DNA of 64,000 bases from Stomoxys calcitrans (lineage: Eukaryota > Arthropoda > Insecta > Diptera > Muscidae): assembly GCF_963082655.1 (NCBI RefSeq), contig NC_081553.1, positions 30,724,958 through 30,788,957 on the forward strand. Reading direction: 5' to 3'. The notes beneath the pieces are model-generated. The model did no database searches. It was not told where the DNA came from and worked only from the letters and a program-made list of their open reading frames with translations. The position numbers and the translations under genes are program-made. Shown piece after piece: positions 46,629 through 57,257 of the stretch. How positions within the stretch are numbered: the stretch's first letter is position 1; each line of letters opens with the position of its first letter.

Positions 46629-48541
46629 CTAGCCGAATCGGGCCCGTTCCGCTGCGCCTTCTTTAACTCTCTAATATCCTTTTAGGGTGGGGACACTTCG
46701 CCCTGAATGCCGATATCAAATTCGTGCCATTGTAGACTATGACGCTAAACGCGTTCGAATTCTGGTGAGAACACCGGACAAGGCGGTGGTTATCCCCTCT
46801 TAATGTTGGCGACATTTGCGAGGTACAATGCCATGCATGGTCATTTAAAAAATTTTCCCTAAAGTGGTGTCGCACTGCGGGACGCCATTCGGACTCGGAC
46901 ATAAAAAAAGGTCCCTTATCATTCAGTTTAAATTTGAATCGGAAAGTACTCATTGATGTTTGAGAATTTGCCCCTTCTCGGTTCCTGGCAGAAATGTTCT
47001 TCATAGGGTAATGTTCTCATTAGGGGAGGGAAGGCACTTCAGAAATTTAGAATCAAATATGGATATCTAACTCAGGCTGCACTTCAAAATCTCTTAATTT
47101 GAGTCCCATATTGCCATGGCCGGTAAACGTGAACCGTTTTGAGGGTGTTTTGGGGCTGGGACGGCCACCGGTACTTTGCACTGAAAATAGATATCAAATT
47201 CGTTCTTTATTCCCAACGGAATTTAAATTCAGCTTAGGGGGTGTTTTAGGGCGTACCCCAAAACACTTGGCTCCGCTGGGTACTTGGATCCAAATTTCAA
47301 TACCATATTCGTTTTTGGGTCTCCAATACCATTCATTTGATACCGTTATTGTGCTCATCAGACCACTTTCGGATATGGGCGGCGTTTTTGTAAAGGGGAG
47401 GGTCCGCTTCCACCCGATATCTAAAAATTATACAGCCTATGTTTCCTTCCAGACAAACGTACACAATCAACGAAAATTTTAAGAAAATCGGCTTAGTCAT
47501 GTATCATATAGTCATAATGGGTCTAATGGCGGTTTTGAGGGGTGGCGTAACCCCCCATACTTCGATCTGATTTTGAATGCCATATTTGAAATCTTATCCC
47601 GAATACTTTTCATTTCAGCCTCATATTGAAATGAACGTCCAATATGTCTGTTTGGGAGAATTTTGGGGTTGAGTTGGTTAATACCATATTCGTATTCTAC
47701 TGTCCAATACCTTTCATTTGATACTCATATTGTCCCGATCGGTCCACTTTTGATTTTGTGTTGTGTTTTTGGGGTAAGGGGGAGGGTCCGTAACCCCTCC
47801 CGTAAACGAAAAATTATATAACCTATGTTTCCTTCCAGACCAACCTACACAATATGCGAAAATTTCTAGAAAATATATTATGCCGTTTTTCAGTCTATAC
47901 GGAACAAACCAACTGAGTCCCATATATCAGTGATTGGCTAATGTGCCCATTTTGGACGTTTTTGTGGGAGTGGGGTGACCCCCTATATTCGACATGAATT
48001 TGTATGCCAGATTCGTTATCAACTCCCGCATACTTTTAATTTGATACCCATATTGTCCTCATCGGTCCACCTTTGATTTCGGGAGGTGTTTTGGGGTAAC
48101 GGTGGTCCCTCCACCCTTCCGTTATCAAAAATTATAAAGCCCATTCCCACTCCCTGACGATATTCGTAATCTACTCCCTAATACCTTTCATTTGAGCCCC
48201 ATATTATTACGATCGTCAAATAAAACTATTTTAAGGCGTTTAGGGGCTGGGGTGGCGCCCCAGGTACTTGGAGCCAACTTTTATTATGAAATTCGTACTC
48301 TCCTCTTGAATATCTTTCATTTGAATCCCATATTGTCCCGATCGGTCCACTTTTATTTTTGGGTAGTTCTTTTGGGGTAAGGGGAGGATCCGCCCCCTCC
48401 CGATATTAAAGAATTACATAGCCTTTGTTTCCTCTTGAATACCTTTCTTTTAAATCCCATTTTATCCCGATGGGTCCACTTTTATTTTTGGCTAGTACTT
48501 TTGGGGTAAGGGGGAGGGTCCGCCCCCCTCCCGATATCAAA
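46629..48541 (-). mobile_element. Family C element, second copy with deletion
   Basis: The same element as 25246-27469. A ~350 bp internal deletion joins GGCTCC to GCTGGGTACTTGG at about 47274. It contains the SINE-derived segment at 46733-47010. It ends at GATATCAAA next to a type-A DINE. Confidence 0.6.
46733..47010 (+). mobile_element. SINE-derived segment within family C, second copy
   Basis: This corresponds to 25350-25625. It has GCGTTCGAATTCTGGTGAG, GGCGACATTTGCGAGG and GTGTCGCACTGCGGGACG. Confidence 0.8.
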
Positions 48542-50645
48542 CAAGTAAAAAGGCGTTAAGTTCGGCCGGGCCGAACTTTGGATACCCACCACCTCGGGTA
48601 TATATAGAAACCACCTTTTATCAAAAGCCGACGTAAATTGCATACCATATGTCCCATAGCAGTTATATCGAAATATGTTCCGATTTGGACCAAATACTAA
48701 TCGGTCTTTTTAGAAGCTATAACTAAAAATAAACCGATCTGCACCATATGCGACACGGATGTCGAAAAGCCAAGGAACTGTCCCAAATCTCGGCGAAATC
48801 GGAAAATAAATGCGCCTTTTATGGTCCCAAAACCTAAAATCGAGTGATTGGTCTATATGGCAGCTATATCAAAATCTGGACCGATCTGGACCAAATTGAC
48901 GAAGGACGTCAAAGAGCCTAACGCAACTCATTGTCCCAAATTTCAGCAAAATCGAAATGGGACAATAAATGCGCCTTTTATGGGGCCAAAACCTTAAATC
49001 GAGAGATCGGTCTATATGGTTGCTATATCCAAATCTGGACCGATCTAGACCAAATTGACGAAGGACGTCAAAGAGCCTAACGCAATACTAATTTCCCAAA
49101 TTTCAGCAAAATCGGATAATAAATGTGGCTTTTATGGACCTGAGACCCTAGATCGGAGGATCGGTCTATATGGCAGCTATATCCAAATCTGCACCGATCT
49201 GGGCCAATTTCACGAATGATGTCGAAGGGCCTAACGCAACTCACTGTCCCAAATTTCAGCAAAATCGGATAATAAATGTGGCTTATATGGGCCCTAGACC
49301 CTAAATCGGAGGATCGGTCTATATGGCAGCTATATCCAAATCTGGACCGATCTGGGCGAAACTAACGAATAATGTCGAGGAGCCTAACACAACTCACCGT
49401 CTCAAATTTCAGCAAAATCGTATAATATATGTGGTTTTTATGGGCCTAAAACCCTAAATCGGAGGATCGGTCTATATGGCAGCTATATCCAAATCTGGAC
49501 CGATCTGGGCCAAATTAACGAAGGATGTCGAAGGGCCTAACACAACTCACTGTCCCAAATTACAGCAAAATCTGTTAATAAATGTGGCTTTTATGGATCT
49601 AAGACCCTAAATCGGAGGATCGGTCTATATGGCAGCTATATCCAAATCTGGACCGATCTGGGCGAAACTAACGAATAATGTCGAGGCGCCTAACACAACT
49701 CAATGTCTCAAATTTCGGCAAAATCGTACAATTAATGCGCCTTTTTTGGCCCCAAAACCAAAAACCGAGAGATCGGTCTATGTGGCAGCTATATCCAAAT
49801 CTGGACCGATCTGGGCCAAATTGAGGAAGGATGTCGAAGGGCCTAACACAACTCACTGTCCCAAATTTCAGCAAAATCGTACAATAAATGCACCTTTTAT
49901 GGCCCCAAAACCAAAAACCAAGAGATCGGTCTATATGGCAGCTTTATCCAAATCTGGACCGATGAGGGCGAAACTAATGAAAAACGTCGAAGAGCCTACC
50001 CCAACTCAATGTCTCAAATTTCCGCAAAATCGTACAATAAATGCGCCTTTTTTGGCCCCAAAACCAAAAACCGAGAGATCGGTCTATATGGCAGCTATAT
50101 CCAAATCTGGACCGATCTGGGCCAAATTGAGGAAGGATGTCAAAGGGACACAACTCACTGTCCCAAAATTCAGCAAAATCGGTTAATAAATGTCGCTTTT
50201 ATGGACCTAAGACCTTAAATCGGAGGATCGGTCTATATGGCAGCTATAGCCAAATCTGGACCGATCTGGGCGAAACTAGCGAATAAAGTCGAGGCGTCTA
50301 ACACCACTCTCTGTCCCAAATTTCAGCAAAATCGGATAATAAATGTGGCTTTTATGGGCCAAAGACCCTAAATCGGAGGATCGGTCTATATGGGGGCTAT
50401 ATCAAGATATAGTCCGATATAGCTCATCTTCGAACTTAAGCTGCTTATAGACAAAAAAGAATATGTGCAACGTTTCAGCTCAATATCTCTATTTTTAAAG
50501 ACTGAAGCGTGATTTTAACAGACAGACGGACGGACATGGCTAGATAGTCTTAGATTTTAGATAGGGTCGGAAAGGTATATTTCTATGTGTTGCCAAAGAA
50601 ATGACTAAGTGAATATAACCCCTATCCTATGATGGTGGTTATAAA
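48542..50645 (-). mobile_element. DINE-1-like type A, long copy, second copy
   Basis: The same length and monomer order as 27470-29573, with only scattered single-base differences visible. It includes the repeat-derived 185-codon open frame at 49629-50186. Confidence 0.88.
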
Positions 50646-51690
50646 AAAACCGAAAAATTATTTGCTCTGCAAAATTTTTATGGTAAATATTTAAATTCAA
50701 AATTAATTTAATTTTCCCTTCATCGGGCAAAACACTGCCATTGCTATTATGGGTAAAAATGCATATTAGAATTTAAAACGCAGTGATTGTTGATTTTAAA
50801 CTCATTTATTGGCGCATAGCATGAAGACACCCACACACACACGCACACTATCACACATTGCCAACACATTTGAACAGGTGTTTGCATTAAATTTCATTAA
50901 AATTTGGTTTCTAATTTCCCTAATTTGATGCTGTGGGTGTTGTCAGCACTGTCAATAGGGTTGTCATCCTGCCCAGGTCCTTATTGTCCATATCATTGTA
51001 ATTCGCTGGCTATACGCAATTTAAATCAGTTCAAATGCATTCGGAAATGCATTCAATGCATTCGCTCATTATGCACCTGATTTAACATAGCTCGTGTGGT
51101 TTATTTTATGAATATTATTTATTATGAACAAAATTAGGGCGCCAATATGACCACAATAACCACTGCACCCACGACTATAAATGTAAACAAACCCATACAC
51201 ACACCTACCCTACGCTCACACGAACTCCTCGTGTAGGAGTGTGTGTAAATATGGCGCATAGAATTTTGAAATAGCATCGGTGATTTGCATTAATATGCAA
51301 TGACATGAAATCCAAATGAATTGGTTTAAGTGTGCATTTATTTGCATACATTGGTCGCGAAACGACGAGCTTTGGGTGCAGGCGTTTGTTGTATGTTTCA
51401 CTTTTTGTAATGTTGATTTTTTCGTAAGCGGAAGTGGACAAATGTGATTACACGGATCTGTAAACCAGAAAATTAAATTTAAATAAATGCAAACATTCTA
51501 AAATATGGACACACGTCGCATACAGTTAAGGGAGGGGAGGATTTAAACAAATGCAATGTTTGTCAAACAAGTCGCCTGAAAACAAAAAGGGAAAGGATGG
51601 GCAATTCTAAAGTTCAAAATATTAAATGGCAGTCAAAACATTCAGAAAGTCACTACAGAAAGTTTTTTGGGCTATTGATTTTTATGGGAG
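50646..51690. other. Non-coding spacer
   Basis: 50646-51254 is the second copy of 29574-30183. 51255-51690 is the sequence that would lie in or beyond the gap in the first copy. AT-rich with no gene seen. Confidence 0.6.
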
Positions 51691-52070
51691 GTATATTCAA
51701 AACACACATTCCCGTTCTAACACCTCGAAATTGAATGAAGACCCCATAAGGGTCTTAATTTTTTAACCCATTTAGAAAAACTTTTGCACATGGTGTTTTG
51801 TTATGACTTCATAGAGCCATGAGAAATACAATCCAGGCAGGTCTTTTACTTCATATGGCTACTCTATTAAGTTATTATCTTGTAGTAAAATTTTTTGTAG
51901 TAAAATCTTCTTTAAGTTTCTGACTGGTCTTGATTAAACTTCTTGGCTCTTATAACCCTCAAATTTTTTCCGATTTTGCTGATGGGAAATACGCTTAAAC
52001 CCTTCTACCAAATCGTATAAAAACTGCGGATTTCAGGGGCTCAAGATGGGAGATCGGTTTATATGGGAGC
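51691..52070. mobile_element. Degenerate DINE-like type B remnants
   Basis: The left part resembles a plus-oriented 5' region (CACCTCGAAATTGAATGAAGA, shortened). The right part is a minus-oriented monomer (GGGAGATCGGTTTATATGGG) that resumes after the SINE at 52404. Confidence 0.5.
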
Positions 52071-52079
52071 TACATCAGG
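52071..52079 (+). repeat. Left target-site duplication of the SINE
   Basis: TACATCAGG, identical to 52395-52403. Confidence 0.9.
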
Positions 52080-52394
52080 AGGCGACCGTAGCGCAGAGGT
52101 GAGCATGCCCGCCTATGACGCTGAAAGCCTGGGTTCGAATCCAGGCGAGACCATCAGAAAAAAAATTCAGCGGTGGTTTCCCCTCCTAATGCTGGCAACA
52201 TTTGTGAGGTACTATGCCATGTAAAACTTCTCTCTCCAAAGAGGTGTTGCACTGCGGCACGCCGTTCGGACTCGGCTATAAAAAGGAGGCCCCTTATCAT
52301 TGAGCTTAAAACTTGAATCGGACTGCACTCATTGATATGTGAGTAGTTTGCCCGTGTTCCTTAATGGAATGTTCATGGGCGAAATTTGCATTTT
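52080..52394 (+). mobile_element. Intact tRNA-derived SINE with 9-bp target duplication
   Basis: A perfect direct repeat TACATCAGG flanks it at 52071-52079 and 52395-52403. The A box TAGCGCAGAGG (52089-52099) and B box GGTTCGAATCC (52132-52142) are 32 bp apart, a functional Pol III type-2 spacing. The ~240-bp body ends in AAATTTGCATTT. No polyA tail; the terminal T run could act as a Pol III stop. It is the reference copy for the SINE fragments elsewhere in this window. Confidence 0.9.
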
Positions 52395-52403
52395 TACATC
52401 AGG
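52395..52403 (+). repeat. Right target-site duplication of the SINE
   Basis: TACATCAGG, identical to 52071-52079. Confidence 0.9.
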
Positions 52404-54381
52404 TTATAGGCCGATTTAGACCGTACTTAACACAGCTGTTGGAAGTCATAACAGAACACTGTGTGCAAAATGTGTTCTGCCAAATTGGATGAAAATTGGG
52501 GCTTCCAGGGGCTCACGAAGTCAAATTGGGAGATCGGTTTATATGGCAACTATATCAAAATCTGAACCAATCTGGGCCAAATTAAGGAAAGCTGACAATG
52601 GGCCTAACACAACTGAGTGTCCCAAATTTCGGCGAAACAGGACAATAAATGTGCCTTTTATAGGCGCAAAACCTAAAGTCGCTAGATAGGTCTATATGGC
52701 AGCTCTATTCAAATCTGAACCGATTTGGGCCAAATTACTGACAATTGTCAAAGAACCTAACGTAACTCACTGTCCCAAATTTCGCTGAAATCGGATAATA
52801 AATGCGTCTATTATGGCCCCAAAACATTTTATCGAGAGATCGGTCTATATGGCAGCTATATCCAAATCTGAATCGATCTGAGCCAAATTAAAGCAGAATG
52901 TTGAAGGGTCTAACGCAACTCACTGTCCCAAATTTCGGTGGCATTGGACAATAAATGCGTCTTTTATGGGCCCATAACCTTAAATCGAGATATCGGGCAA
53001 TATGGCAGCTATATCCAAATCTGAACCGATCTGTGTCATATTGCAGAAGTATGTCAAGGGGCTTAACTTAAGTCACTGTCCAAAATTTTGGCGACATCGG
53101 ACAATAAATGCGCCTTTTATAGGCCTAAAACCTTAAATCGAGATATCGGGCTATATGGCAGCTATATCCAAATCTGAACCGATCTGTGTCATATTGCAGA
53201 AGTATGTCAAGGGGCTTACCATAACTCACTGTACCAATTTTCGACAACATCGGACAATAAATGTGCCTTTTATGGGCGCAAAATCTTAAATCGAGCGATG
53301 AGTCTATATGGCAGTTATATCCAAATCTGAACCGATCTGTGTCATATTGCAGAAAGATGTCGAAGAGCCTAACACAACTCACTGTCCTAAATTTCAGCAA
53401 AATCGGATAATAAGTGTGGCTTTTATGGGCCTAAGACCCTGAATTTGAGGATCGGTCTATATGGCAGCTATATCCAAATCTGAACCGATCTGAGCCTTAT
53501 TGACGGAGGATGTTGAAGGGCCTAACACAACTCACCGTCCCAAATTTCAGCAAAATCGGATAATAAATGTGGCTTTTATGGGCCTAAGACCCTGAATTTG
53601 AGGATCGGTCTATATGGCAGCTATATCCAAATCTGGACCGATTTGGGCCAAATTAAAGAAGAATGTTGAAGGGCCTAACGCAACTCACTGTCCCAAATTT
53701 CGGGAAAATCGGATAATAAATGCGTCTATTATGGCCCCAAAACATTTTATCGAGAAATCGGTCTATATGGCAGCTATATCCAAATCTGAACCGATCTGAG
53801 CCAAATTAAAGAAGAATGTTGAAGGGCCTAACGCAACTCACTGTCCCAAATTTCGCCGACATTGAACAATAAATGCGTCTTTTATGGGCCCAAAACCTTA
53901 AATCGAGATATCGGGCTATATGGCAGCTATATCCAAATCTGAACCGATCTGTGTCATATTGCAGAAGTATGTCAAGGGGCTTAACTTAACTCACTGTCCC
54001 AAATTTCGACAACATCCGACAATAAATGTGCCTTGTATCGGCCCAAAACCTTAAATCGAGCGATCGGTCTATATGGCAGCTATATCCAAATCTGTACAGA
54101 TCTGGGCCAAATCAAATAATAAGTGTAGCTTTTATGGACCTAAGACCCTAAATCGGCAGATCGGTCTATATGACAGTTATATCCAAATCTGGACCGATCT
54201 GAGCCAAATTAAAGAAGGATGTCGAAGGGCCTAACATAACTCACTGTCCCAAATTTTAGCAAATCTGATAATGAATGTGGCTTTTATGGGCGTAAGACCC
54301 TAAATCGGCGGATCGTTCTATATGGGGGCTAGATAAAGTCCGATATAGCCCATTTCGAACTTAGCCTGATTATAGACAAAA
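52404..54381 (-). mobile_element. DINE-1-like type A, main part of a split copy
   Basis: After a short type-B-like stretch (to about 52540) come about eleven type-A monomers (GGTCTATATGGCAGCTATAT). The copy is interrupted at ATTATAGACAAAA by the type-B element at 54382 and resumes at 55672. Its own hairpin end is not seen on the left. Confidence 0.78.
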
Positions 54382-55671
54382 CAAGTAAAAGCGTGCTAAG
54401 TTCGGCCGGCCGAATCTTATATACCCTCCACCATGGATCGCATTTGTCGAGTTCTTTTCCCGGCATCTTTTCTTAGGCAAAACAGGATATAAGAAAAGAT
54501 TTGCTCTGCTATTAGAGCGATATCAAGATATGTTCCGTTTGGACTCCACAATTAAATTATATGCTAGAGACCTGTGTAAAATGTCAGCCAATTCGAATAA
54601 GAATTGCGCCCTTTGGGGGCTCAAGAAGTAAAATAGAGAGATTGATTTATATGGGAGCTGTATCGGGCTATAGACCGATTCAGACCATAATAAACACGTA
54701 TTTTGACGGTCATGAGAGAATCCGTCGTACAAAATTTCAGGCAAATCGGATAATAAGATCCGATCCCAAGATCCCAGATCGGTTTATATGACAGCTGTAT
54801 CAGGTAATGAACCTATTTGAACCATACTTGGCACAGTTGTTGGATATTGTAACAAAACACGTCGTGCCAAAATTCATTCAAATCGGATAAGAATTGCGCC
54901 CTCTAGAGGCTCAACAAGTCAAGACCCAAGATCGGTTTATATGACAGCTATATCTGGTTATAGACCGATTTGAACCAATCATGGCACAGATGTTGGATAT
55001 CATGACAAAACACGTCGTGCGAAATTTCATTCAAATCGGATAAGAATTGCGCACTCTAGAGGCTCAAGAAGTCAAGACCCAAGATCGGTTTATAGGTCAG
55101 CTATATCAGGTTATGAACCGATTTGAACCATTCTTGGCACAGTTGTTGTATATCATGACAAAACACGTCGTGCGAAATTTTATTCCAATCGGATAATAAT
55201 TGCGACCTCTAGAGGCTCAAGAAGTCAAGACCCAAGATCGGTTTATATGGCAGCTATATCAGGTTATGAACCGATTTGAATCATACTTGGCACAGTTATT
55301 GGATATCATAACAAAACACGTCGTGCCGAAATTCATTCAAATCGGATAAGAATAGAGGCTCAAGAAGTCAAGACCCAAGATCGGTTTATATGACAGCTAT
55401 ATCAAAACATGGACCGATATGGCCCATTTACAATACCAACCGACCTACACTAATAAGAAATATTTGTGCAAAATTTCAAGCGGCTAGCTTTACTCCTTCG
55501 GAAGTTAGCGTGCTTTTGACAGACAGACGGACGGACATGGCTAGATCGACATAAAATTTCACGACGATCAAGAATATATATACTTTATGGGGTCTCAGAC
55601 GAATATTTCGAGTAGTTATAAACAGAATGACGAAATTAGTATACCCCCCATCTTATGGTGGAGGGTATAAA
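54382..55671 (-). mobile_element. DINE-1-like type B, complete, nested in type A
   Basis: CAAGTAAAAGCGTG, GTTCGGCCGGCCGAA and TATACCCTCCACCAT are followed by about six monomers, CAGACAGACGGACGGAC and the 5' end ATGGTGGAGGGTATAAA. The host A copy continues without loss on both sides of an A run. Confidence 0.88.
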
Positions 55672-55880
55672 AAGAATCTGTGCAAAATTTCAGCTCAATA
55701 TCTCTGTTTTTAAAGACTGTAGCGTGATTTCAACAGACAGACGGACGGACGGACAAACGGGCGGAGGTACATGGCTAGATCGTCTTAGATTTTTACGCTG
55801 ATCGAGAATATATATACGATGTGTTGCAAACGGAATGACAAAATGAATATACCCCCATCCCTCAGTGGTGGGTATAAAAA
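55672..55880 (-). mobile_element. DINE-1-like type A, 5' end of the split copy
   Basis: It continues the copy interrupted at 54381: AATCTGTGCAAAATTTCAGC, a GACGGACGGACGGAC microsatellite, then CAGTGGTGGGTATAAA. About 20 bp around ACTTTATAGGGTCGG are deleted near 55815. Confidence 0.82.
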
Positions 55881-56201
55881 TTCTAAAAGCACGCACTTTT
55901 AACAATTCCACGATCATTACTATAAATGCAAACTTAGACATAAGTAATCATTAACACAAAACTGAATCGGAATTTACTTAGCACAATGCCATGCTTACAC
56001 AAAAAACCAATTCAAAAAAACCAAAACAAAATCAAAATGAGTTTAAAAGGTTATCAACAAAAGTGCTGGAAAGTGAACATATAGCTTGAAAAATATTCCA
56101 TGGTTAAAGCTCTTCTCAAAATTTCAAGTGCGATAGTCTTGACACGCGGCTTGTAAAGAACACCACCCAATCGTTGTTTGATTGAAAAAAACTTTTGAAA
56201 A
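55881..56201. other. Upstream region of the secreted-protein gene
   Basis: Low-copy AT-rich sequence containing the putative promoter and 5' UTR. A weak TATA-like CATATAG occurs near 56078, but I cannot place a transcription start. The type-A DINE ends only ~320 bp from the start codon. Confidence 0.4.
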
Positions 56202-56651
56202 ATGCTAAAAACGTATTTAGCGATATTTTTATTTGCTGGCCTCTTGGCTTCATTGGGCTACTGTGAGACTACTACCACAACAACACAGAGTTCAAATGCC
56301 GTAGAAGAGGAGGAAAGCGCTCGTTTCCCTGATGGATATATTGTTTCGAAAAATTTACCAGAACTTGAACCCGGCTGCTCATTGAGCTTCAAGTGCAAGC
56401 GCAAATTACAAAACGCCGAACAACCAAAGCCCTGTGTGCAAACATGTGTCGACAGCTTGGTGTGCAATCATCAAAAGCGACCTATCCAAAAATATTTCTA
56501 TTGTGTCAACTTCAACGAGGAACTTGTCGCCCAAGAACATGATATTGCAATTTCCAAGCAGAAGAAAGGCGGCAAGGTGGCCATGATTGACTTCCCCTGC
56601 CAACCAGGTTATCTGCCTGACAGCCGAGGACGTTGTCGTGAAGTTTGGTAA
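56202..56651 (+). CDS. Small secreted cysteine-rich protein, uncharacterised
   Basis: 149 codons, single exon, start in a favourable fly context (GAAAAATG), stop TAA. Residues 1-21 form a typical signal peptide (MLKTYLAIFLFAGLLASLGY then C), with cleavage expected near residue 21. A threonine run (23-28) and acidic stretch (35-38) follow, suggesting an O-glycosylated linker. The mature part has eight cysteines at 59, 65, 78, 82, 88, 101, 133 and 145, consistent with four disulfides. Between Cys101 and Cys133 is a Lys-rich loop (KQKKGGK). The C-terminus is PCQPGYLPDSRGRCREVW, a pattern I associate with small secreted dipteran proteins but cannot name. The less AT-rich coding sequence, absence of stops, signal peptide and downstream AATAAA distinguish it from the surrounding repeat frames. 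Function unknown; a salivary, seminal, cuticular or defence role is open. An upstream non-coding exon is possible. Confidence 0.85.
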   Translation: MLKTYLAIFLFAGLLASLGYCETTTTTTQSSNAVEEEESARFPDGYIVSKNLPELEPGCSLSFKCKRKLQNAEQPKPCVQTCVDSLVCNHQKRPIQKYFYCVNFNEELVAQEHDIAISKQKKGGKVAMIDFPCQPGYLPDSRGRCREVW

Positions 56652-56767
56652 TTGCGCTGAATGGGGATTTACTTTTGCAATGGATTCAAGATTAGCCGTA
56701 GTGTATGTTATCAGTGAATTATTTTATTTCATTATATATTGGCACTGTACTACAAAATAAGACTTTA

Positions 56768-56773
56768 AATAAA
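56768..56773 (+). promoter_or_regulatory. Polyadenylation signal AATAAA
   Basis: Canonical AATAAA 117 nt after the stop codon, in an AT-rich 3' UTR. It gives a 3' UTR of roughly 130-150 nt. Confidence 0.7.
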
Positions 56774-57071
56774 CACATGGCTTTGAAACGGGAATTGCGT
56801 ATTATTATTAGACAATAATATTTTAATACTAACAAGTTAAAACGAGTGGGATTCAATCTTGGGTTCCCACCACCATGGATTTTGGAAAAAAATGTAGGCT
56901 TAAATTTGGTTTATGTATATCTGGATTAGTTTGAAGAAATCACATCAGACAAAGATTAAATTTTCAAGAGGTTATATGGGGGAACAATTTTTATTGGGAA
57001 GATATTTACGTGGTGGCATTACTTTCCAAATTTCGTAAAAAATGTATTATACCTTACACCACCAAATCGGT
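56774..57071. other. Spacer downstream of the gene
   Basis: AT-rich sequence with a partial duplicate of the following element's 5' end near 57046-57060 (ATTATACCTTACACCACC). No gene is seen. Confidence 0.5.
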
Positions 57072-57257
57072 TTATTATACCTTACACCACTACTGAGGTA
57101 GAGCATTGTGCATTTGTTTGTAACACCCAAAAGGAAGAGAGATAGACCCATTGATAAATATACCGATCGACTCAGAATCACTTTCTGATTCGATTTAGCT
57201 ATGTCCGTCTGTCTCTCTGTCCGTCCGTCTGTCTGTCCATGTTAGTCTTATATATAT
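57072..57257 (+). mobile_element. DINE-1-like type D, 5' part of a split copy
   Basis: TTATTATACCTTACACCACT is followed by AACACCCAAAAGGAAGAGAG, CCGATCGACTCAGAATCAC and ATGTCCGTCTGTCTCTCTG. This is the same architecture as A/B with different sequence. A family C element interrupts it at about 57257, and it resumes at 59206. Confidence 0.75.

Larger units (their letters stand above)
30384..51254. repeat. Right copy of ~21-25 kb collinear duplication
   Basis: This is the partner of 4948-30183. It begins at the first base after the N gap and stays collinear to 51254, where the left copy is cut by the gap. Relative to the left copy it lacks about 4.8 kb of LINE/SINE/DINE material (5120-9930). 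It gains a SINE (32151-32320) and an RTE-type insertion (35255-36980), carries different DINE insertions in 38-44.9 kb, and has different microsatellite lengths. Confidence 0.85.

Noticed and set aside
52080..52150. tRNA gene
   Set aside because: The A and B boxes belong to a SINE head. The body continues for 240 bp with target duplications, and I see no proper acceptor-stem pairing.
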